From: Actinospineispora spinosispora DSM 44797
Lineage (GTDB): Bacteria; Actinomycetota; Actinomycetes; Mycobacteriales; Pseudonocardiaceae
Length of the DNA: 64,000 bases
NCBI RefSeq assembly: GCF_000429025.1
Contig: NZ_AUBB01000032.1
Coordinates: 1 to 64,000 of the forward strand
Reading direction: 5' to 3'
Shown here: in pieces, positions 62,501 through 64,000 of the stretch
Layout: each line of letters starts with the position of its first letter
Numbering within the stretch: the stretch's first letter is position 1
Position numbers and translations under genes: made by a program
The notes under the pieces: generated by a model
What the model was told of the DNA's origin: nothing
The model's input: the letters and a program-made list of their open reading frames with translations, nothing else
The model's database searches: none

Positions 62501-64000
62501 CCAAGGCGGTTCGGCGGGTCAAGCGGGCGGGCAGGGCCAGGCCGGTTCTGGCGGGACCGCCGGTCAGGTGGCCGGGCAGTCCCAGGGCGGTTCGGCGGGT
62601 CAAGCGGCTGGGCAGAACCAGGCCGGTTCGGCGGGGCAGGCCGCACAGGGCCAGGGCGTGCCGGCGGCTGGCGGCGACAGCAAGCCCGCCACCCCGGCAA
62701 GCACTCCGAGCATTCCGAGCACCCCGGGCGAGTCGCATCAGGCCGGCCAGGCCGGCGCACCCGGTGCCGCCGGCGCCACCTCCGGCGGCGACCACTCGAG
62801 CGTTCAGCCACGTGGTGGCGGGGACGGTCACGGCCCCGGTGGTCAGGGCCAGGACCCGGCCACACCGCCCAGCCCGGCCGGTTCGTCCGTGCAGCGTTCG
62901 GTTGGTTCCGGTGGCGACGGCGGGTCGATGGCGGCCGACACCCCGGGCGGTCAGCCCGGCACGGGGCAACACGCGGGCGCCCCACAGAAGCTCGGTACCG
63001 AGGGACATGACCCGGTGAGCCAGCTGGACAAGGCACCGAAGCAGGGGCCCCCGACCCACTCGACCCCCGACAACACCGCCGCGAAGAAGGGAGACCGGCC
63101 AGGACAGAGCAGCGACCCGTCCACACCCGCACGCGAGGAGGTCCGCCCAGGACAGGACACACACGGAGAACCCTCAGTTCACCGCCCGGACGAGCAGTCC
63201 GGCGGCAGCACGAAGGACGCCGAAGCACCCCTCGGCGCGGACAAGAACTGCGGCTGCGAGTCGATCGAACGCGTCATGCGCGACGACCCGGGCTCAGTCG
63301 ATCCGGACGGGGTACGCAAGGCGGGATACCACGACCAGAAGACCGACGAGGTCCAGAAGACCGCGGAGGACACCCTCGATGGTCGTACCGAGAAGGCCGA
63401 CTCCGACCAGTTCCACCAGTGGCTGGACGGTGCCGCACCCGGCACCAAGTTCCTGCTCTGGCTGAAGGGACCTGAGGGTCAGCCCGGTCACGTGGTCGGT
63501 GGGTGGAAGCACCCGCAGACCGAGAAGACCCAGATCTTCGACGGGCACGAGGTGTCCGACAGGGCCCCGGACAACACCGTGGGCTTCACCGAGATCGACG
63601 GCGGCAAGAACCCCGACGCGCCGAGGATGGCCGACGAGGTCGGCGAGTACGTCGGCGCCCGTCAGAGCGAGCACGGCACCGGCGACGAGCCGAAGCTCGA
63701 ACTAGTACCGCGGCTGCAGGAGCGCGACCCGTCACGCGTCGTGCGCGACCGGGAGCCCCCGGAGTCCGAACGCATCGTCGTGAACGACGACGGCCGCTTC
63801 TACCGGGCAGGCACCGGTCTGCCGCTGGAGCAGGGGCTCTGGTCCTTCGTCGTCGACGGACAGGCACGGATGTACGTGGCCAAGCCCAACTTCGAGTTCG
63901 GGCGTCTCGTCGGGCACCGGGCGATCCTCGGCGAGAACGCCCCGGTCGCCGCGGCGGGCGAGATCGTGATCGGCTTCCAGCCGGGGCTCGCGGTGCACCT
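47511..64000 (+). CDS. Giant protein C: anchor, transglycosylase-like, cysteine repeats, papain-like toxin end (partial)
   Basis: At least 5496 codons, no stop before the window edge. ATG 47511 (GGAG 11 nt upstream) opens with the TSAGRR and LSFGKVL found in giant protein A. Order: membrane segment (about residues 28-53); helical modules (about 270-1540) interrupted by a transglycosylase-like domain (about 740-870); coiled coil (1670-1805); cysteine-pair repeats (1815-3215); beta/cysteine block with two copies of FTCNGGC...LGKGKFTD (3380-3700); a block shared with giant B (GKITGN, FGMVYGQGG; about 3820-3985); helical block; hydrophobic pre-toxin region with WWDKYGAYVLG and ARNAWLGLGGD (about 4580-4680); 26-residue repeats; Gly/Gln- and Pro-rich linkers; papain-like domain (about 5244-5370); the start of a further domain with VAAAGEIVIG. 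This is the plan of a polymorphic toxin whose tail would be released into a target (inference). Its immunity gene would lie beyond the window. Confidence 0.9.
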   Translation, partial: MFPVTSAGRRRVRAVVSLMLRGLISTVGSLSFGKVLLGAALVWTAATLVSMSGAPHSGSAVADGEGAHTAAVKTVAVMIDTAKADYSDSGLGDSGYDDSGFAWLGGGSVKPSTATGTTPAMEDAESYDAAAAEWLSPGRSSASKTAATDVAKGGHADGPAAADGPSDSAAGFLVGLLERIGTALTGSGPGSPSAGSAELADAQSATLRSAVRSGDPATIREATRNTVDASLKHARTVTRHALAKGEAVERDAADDQVAERVSDVSGRASAGVPGASRRLDETAGQTVDPAQLEQWVDLAAAQGKNAAASSSANTANGVRANGGQAVQALEGVVDLVSGIVGTVAGQRAGTATRRELTELTDQVTAAIEASAKLRQGSGMGAAGNGGSNTTMATTAERAPQHTGSGGTAGMTPDRDARPPGRTGQARGEEPTQLSHRELAVDGARGPPASPRDLTRNDKRDDVSKIRKAVDNFIGQIRSDAQGHVGGHRAGAGQTDLSGVSELLDSVFDRTLKMIDKALSKSGDQGQGGRRPAGPAQTGGLEQDLTTLTNDFVAALLKRLGVTGGGAPAGDNPGADDEQQRLAQTGHGRPTDDNSSSNTSGPGRAVRAGQNVDQVLFGVVDMISGLVGATAGQRAGAQTRQVLGELAEQVSVAIGTGNDIDSRGRRMGDSTNAGSPATTGKGDTPSGLAPDTDPTRMLCAWIGGCPADTTSTTTRPHTVQARGPPAKQTATKPDSKTVSTPLPAGITSAQAANAKKIIATGQKMGISEDGLRIALAAAMQESGLRNLNHGDRDSRGLFQQRPSQGWGTSAQVRDPIHAATQFFTHLNDVAGWEKMSVTRAAQAVQRSAHPGAYAKWADKAEKLVDHILGAGQHTKRTTPKQTAPQGDDEQLAATGRPGGARPVSTTAIGGLGEDISKLTNGFVAELLKRLGAGQGNGQGVQPGQGRQDPAEAIGDFIDTASGIVGEVAGEKAGKQTQQALAGLFEQLLSGKQSSQGQSGSRPGGQGQTGGQGQSGQGSDLGEDISDLTGDFVSDLLKRLGVGGGDRGNGHGDSSGRGHHDNDGDNDHDSLGDGIDDFVDGLLDDLGVSGRRNGYSNHASGGDSEKGSLGKDLSELTGNFVTDLLERLGVGGVRPGQADGQGQGDQTAGQGQRGQGGRQDPAEAIGDFIDTASGIVGEVAGDKAGKQTQQALTGLFEQLLSGNQNSQGQSTRRPDQAGNLGEHISTLTDDFVSELLERLGLGGQSRGRSAGQGQSGSHDGGADARGGVDGLLGGIGDFVDGLLGDILGGGSRGGGSGHRGDSAKGRLGEDISQLTNDFVSDLLKRVGQAGGNGQGQRPGADEALGNFVNTASGIVGRVAGDKAGQQTQQVLGGLFEQLLSGGQKQGSAGQGQSGRNGSDEGRDSRRQSLDDVLSRFVTSASRVVTDVAGKKAGRKAEKALSRLREDFTDSLSQSGSQKQPRAQNSVQASGDSARRATTGQGGGLAGAVTDSVTEFVGNLLDMLGIGGQNSQGRGNGQGTQPGSGAGASQTQGGTRTAGLEDFARILGGVTDLVSGLVGATAGEQAGAQAREMLTAAAQDVLAALQNGGRYGQGADQSGAAQAGTQNGAGEKGWALNNDGQFAGTECQSDAECALSDGTLRTRQPDSLGSRAPPELLSEDTDPNGGGFRFASYFDDTNYTQQALDDRLAVVKGQKSLDAATQQLAAGKITQAAYDQQVSAQKALQTKADSSAATIDPYDAQLITDVVAGQQKLGTAKTGLAASKEQLDAGKITQAAYDQKVAEYNTQRDTVYEQTAQLRQATGYGNGNLADAGRDGAGAACANSGSFGSCSTAAIDPKTGKVAQDESLCLIGVSGCASTSTAGDRTASASCDVDKGCATSTEAGKITAQTSCGAGECNTSSSVDSRGVDTFCQARGGCAESGELPTAPDARDLAAGKTTGISRTSGTCTKDCALTGFANATEAGSDCSTRTGECTGDSTGRRATETAPADETPAQAAARAKANGEASSKAHCQASSAGCDTTTTVRSGVDEKTGQRGWLVEFLFGPSEQRTSSRVDPTAEASVHCALGAKDCSGNATTTIGGKTENTTTTPAQQAGVGAETPAKTNTDNRTRSGTAACDVKGGACTSSSGLGDDEDEVLTHSSVDCETQGCTGKGTTATAAQVTAGGSDTAGKTATRATDAHHECSASGTSGDCASDSSSSVTNAGRQQPEFTPTAYDPDGTVKPAPPTDPVAELGKGLSAHSTTTATLTCDSADCTASGTGKTSGQATGDVQGTRDSDGTDSCELHGVGGTCGSVAETTVSYRQERTREDGTQVPAGVVSVSNADSQVRCDNAAECGGKAHAATSALDTDVSKDRRGSSDTAECTVRGGGCLGQASSDGSSAPDFVRTDPKTGQPLKGQPTTGPTSTSRASASVDCRSTSCAGTATTTAAAWDGAVDGGRPRTSTGTVGCEAGAQTCQVQTLSNATTGPGAALSYAGEDAAVNDKRLPAGPSAASSIGGKMMCESDGACGGKLSGTVTGTDPSVSEQARGNRAEGSCGGVVGGTCTSVINGGASSGPDANSIKPMVADQPTANATQNESQVGGRSGEGNQQAQNGKNATNASQSGKGGQDGGSGEQPNQPATAPGSSASSGGSSVAGASSWTSAWANLNCDGQTACKGTPHSSATGITADDHRGGGTGSRGPPAANTTAEATGKTTSTCDSTGSACQALSTSSAASGQVVADIYTEQNTAQVRQITQQATDAKAAAAKAEEAAAAPGATDAQREAASKAAKTAEQATKAAADAAEAIKKPIPEDQLPVTWSQSTAVAQCAGPNCKATTTGDTSGTPGTAHTDATCTAGTGGCASTSDVTTTLMRDSGQHTQPDASSDKKNEGTPIPGVSGTAETGSSIVCPDAGCTGKVTGKANAAAGQGEHHSSSDGDGNTACDGKTKCQAGIRASVSTASSAADVPEAQRFASTSVNMTASCTDGAKGCPVHAVSHSDSVGSPNVHAKTTTSCDTAAGCIAGSSATASPEMAQTSFQCGGAEGCTGHSEGNAKVGAAKGDATADCGPAKNGQCGGGVQVGASGDGSALAGATCQGTEGTKCHYRFEASASDRARSGANWAKADAHGSEEGDNGGGMVQVMAKATAGAGQAQASATCKGAKNCTNPYSAHAEAHDSYQVRASKANPDQPSGYGKADASGTCRGDKAGGGSCGVQAQADARAAAAKVQCFGDCSGFTKEQESATGFVKTGPSYNEQLAAARAAAAARARHQVQDPEAWMKGLKDGESGDLVVKTKDGYKLYSKKGDGDVQVTDCPQCKAGESFTGDGGTKITINSDGGVAGSRTSKEGKGDHTCDMSLGCGLTGNDKGDGDGKYWVKGTGKVHDGITDSDLHYKDSRPAGGTTPNLNEGSFGNTKGKAFEFTCNGGCDGTLSNYDLGKGKFTDKIDLEGTSNMMSGRDGLGNLGNLTHYGRGTITLEGRDHKAMEPLQSKTVDGLNPSDWAKVTNKYGYNNWDRETLDKVLDDGDTLTGFQTDGKGGVQKVVKTEKGKIEVTDCPECKAGGNPVKGGGDGTITFGRDGDGTVTQTTAPGKDKSTCTSNTSCALAADSEGNGYYWMQGKGNVHDGATGSTMNFKDGHRETTNSGRLGGKDGEPFSFTCNGGCEGDVSNLDLGKGKFTDHIDVAGSQTMMTGRDGQAGPGNYSFAGKGKVVLQVGKDGKDVITSDGNGENPGDNWTVVLTRGVDTPGYYDLGGGQTGEIQLNEGYGIKQVDASHKIPVYNDEDIKEDIYKCNSMCGKIGPVKDGVKTYKPGEKQVGEKVVGEGNGLAVVTPDGKGEGGSLGCDGDCNLTRPQGMNQVGELKDVSLVEPMVKKGEKPTQPAVITFHGPEDPYHMPDSKVQKWVDPFEKGNTAQCDSAKGGCHFGMVYGQGGGTVCSGAGCDSTNATGGRLEGPGYLLFPTVDEHGKITGNDGYGCETDQNCKASPGLKNLGWVGDPHASWMGGIDPTFLRPGQNTEVDKQIYQALAPLGVKPGDPLPPLDPAGEKLLQDYDKAHGTKFWEQYSDALPQLTQGQKDLAVLKVAGALDTLQRRSAALQDQLPGLQDAITAQKQYNAGKIGFDELQPHLKVIDKALEMDQEYAGARALVDGISGLSYRPATSESDQDLGGKPGVVGQTEGERLQDAQKRFYEDKLPKFGIDPATGKPKELTLDERAKGSAATVAGLSMLPRTQALNKESGDWHTENDKLTKAGGATPEQAKEMNDWSDRLDAKKAALDTVQSNIEKLQKDLPGGVTMSRDEQRRDDLDAVREAGDDKLAGKLVQWDNLQKDAEKLTGEMEKSDSKYQQKLAKDYYKPLAGLAGLNYNTLARDQGSRDPRSGLGDIPLPSSGHPDLYFGARSAYFEGAQNASAKDDEVLAKTFNQGGLLLDKDGRPLTPGKTDADRRAELAAQGITDREGVKNQYLKAIGIKDINNLTEDEQKKLGAPIDKMREYREDHDGKGKVSGNIVLVEVDGKVVADWSFSETYRTPPDTHSGFYEAKVGHPPGEKPKPAWEVKVFDRSGERYNGFDDFYENNHLYGVDTKISTSKDWTGSGTGGNYVGGGHEAPSWWDKYGAYVLGIPMVVGGILTTPIGGTAATAVGLGMMGAAGTVGAVNEIKHLQNMADHGLSLNPFASGPIGTEARNAWLGLGGDLISFGTLGVAGAVTKLGAGALAAQKAGNELLAATNAARALEISSMKSFRVANGVAMADFVYLSGDATYRYISDLRGGAPWDWNRAGQILMGWGMLAMPLASHAVVNRVKPGSDLGSQMQALVLTGGKSTTRPSIMSLLPGESGTTEVRQGGSGRARFVVDSKGEVREVRDAESGGVPPGRRVFVGDSDGVIREVRDAPSGGIPPGRRLFVGDSNGVIREVRDAASGGIPPEPRLFVGDSNGVIREVKDAPSGGIPRGVSPGTASMAGTGGQGLPSGQVAGQGQGGSAGTAGQVAGQVQGGSAGQAPGQAQGVPSGQVAGQGQVGPAGTAGQAQGGSAGQAGGQGQAGSGGTAGQVAGQSQGGSAGQAAGQNQAGSAGQAAQGQGVPAAGGDSKPATPASTPSIPSTPGESHQAGQAGAPGAAGATSGGDHSSVQPRGGGDGHGPGGQGQDPATPPSPAGSSVQRSVGSGGDGGSMAADTPGGQPGTGQHAGAPQKLGTEGHDPVSQLDKAPKQGPPTHSTPDNTAAKKGDRPGQSSDPSTPAREEVRPGQDTHGEPSVHRPDEQSGGSTKDAEAPLGADKNCGCESIERVMRDDPGSVDPDGVRKAGYHDQKTDEVQKTAEDTLDGRTEKADSDQFHQWLDGAAPGTKFLLWLKGPEGQPGHVVGGWKHPQTEKTQIFDGHEVSDRAPDNTVGFTEIDGGKNPDAPRMADEVGEYVGARQSEHGTGDEPKLELVPRLQERDPSRVVRDREPPESERIVVNDDGRFYRAGTGLPLEQGLWSFVVDGQARMYVAKPNFEFGRLVGHRAILGENAPVAAAGEIVIGFQPGLAVH
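49726..50120 (+). other. Lytic-transglycosylase-like domain of giant protein C
   Basis: Residues about 740-870: NAKKIIATGQKMGISEDGLR, then AAMQESGLRNLNHGDRDSRG, LFQQRPSQGWGT, DPIHAATQFF and AAQAVQRSAHPGAYAKW. The Glu of MQESG is the expected catalytic acid, and the LFQQRPS...GWGT run is typical of actinobacterial phage-tail and cell-wall hydrolases. It would cut glycan strands outside the membrane, giving the long protein a path through the wall. Confidence 0.8.
50341..51135. repeat. Near-identical helical modules in giant gene C (period 633 bp)
   Basis: GTCGGCAGGATCCGGCCGAG at 50341 and 50974 begins two near-identical stretches of about 155 bp encoding IGDFIDTASGIVGEVAG and FEQLLSG. The offset is 633 bp (211 codons). 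A more diverged third copy begins near 51520. Confidence 0.75.
52950..57150 (+). other. Cysteine-pair repeat region of giant protein C
   Basis: About 1400 residues of the same cysteine-pair repeats as giant protein B, in the same order (SCDVDKGC, SCGAGECN, FCQARGGC; later NLNCDGQTACKG and an Ala/Lys-rich helix after VVAD). The two proteins thus share an ancestor through this region. Confidence 0.8.
62001..62275 (+). repeat. Tandem 78-bp (26-residue) repeats
   Basis: Three full units (62001, 62079, 62157) and a partial fourth. The unit reads REVRDAPSGG, IPPGRRLFVG, DSNGVI. Codon use differs from the neighbours (GGT, CGT, TCT more common), and units are nearly identical at the DNA level, so this is a young expansion. 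Confidence 0.85.
62290..62665 (+). repeat. Gly/Gln-rich low-complexity repeat
   Basis: Imperfect repeats of GGSAGQxxGQxQ and GTAGQVAGQ encode about 125 residues. Many share TTCGGCGGGTCA at the DNA level. It forms a flexible linker between the pre-toxin region and the papain-like domain. Confidence 0.75.
63240..63620 (+). other. Papain-like toxin domain (Tox-PL type) of giant protein C
   Basis: DKNCGCESIERVM places a Cys (5247, or 5249) in the N-terminal NC motif; GHVVGGW gives His 5327 and QIFDGHE gives Asp 5344. The order Cys...GH(V/A)V...(I/F)(F/I)D(G/P) is that of papain-fold toxin 1, whose members act as proteases or glutamine deamidases. Assignment is by motif only. A further domain (IVVNDDGRFYRAGTG ... 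VAAAGEIVIG) follows and is cut by the window edge. Confidence 0.7.

Overview
The window is high-GC actinobacterial DNA. SARP-free secondary-metabolism genes, an ECF42 sigma factor with its DGPF/YCII partner, a DUF397 remnant, and two families of short palindromes that keep an open frame inside coding sequence all point to the family Pseudonocardiaceae, probably Amycolatopsis or a close relative. The genus is an inference from pattern and memory of such repeats, not from a search. No tRNA, rRNA, CRISPR array or insertion sequence was seen.

The window is dominated by three giant, related genes. Giant gene A runs leftward off the left edge (start 2935, at least 978 codons visible). Giant gene B fills 7259-29995 (7578 aa). 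Giant gene C starts at 47511 and runs off the right edge (at least 5496 codons). All three begin with the same kind of short N-terminus and one membrane segment, followed by repeated amphipathic-helix modules. B and C then share a coiled-coil segment, more than 1000 residues of repeats with cysteine pairs, a beta-rich/cysteine block and a long helical block, and then diverge. B continues with a degenerate J-like segment, a complete SecA-like ATPase, an HTH, a LysM-like outer segment, many membrane spans, a PP2C phosphatase and an unnamed C-terminal domain. C carries a lytic-transglycosylase-like domain near the N-terminus and ends in a papain-like (Tox-PL-type) cysteine-protease/deamidase toxin domain followed by one more domain cut by the window edge. 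The layout resembles polymorphic toxins, but the SecA/PP2C member is unusual. The 5' leaders share sequence elements (GATCGACTCG ... GAGGATG ... CCGCGGYTGG), in two copies before A and C, so the three genes look co-regulated. Dense GGCC-rich arrays lie upstream of A and C.

The rest is ordinary genome between the giants. 4.0-6.9 kb holds a GNAT acetyltransferase, a SLOG-like Rossmann protein, a ferritin-like metal hydrolase and its divergent TetR regulator with an evident operator. 30.1-32.5 kb is a translationally coupled cytochrome P450-terpene synthase pair. 32.5-36.2 kb has a multi-pass membrane protein, a tiny DUF397 gene, a small secreted protein, an MBL-fold hydrolase and a TetR regulator; an FrsA-like esterase is divergent from that TetR. 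37.5-39 kb holds a sulfite-oxidase-fold molybdoprotein divergent from another TetR gene. 39-42.6 kb is an FAD amine oxidase plus LLM monooxygenase operon followed by an IclR regulator, with two matching 17-bp operators in front of the operon. 42.6-44.7 kb has two small secreted proteins, an APH-like kinase and a decayed gene. 44.9-47 kb has a small membrane protein and the YCII/DGPF-ECF42 sigma factor operon preceded by a good ECF42-type promoter.
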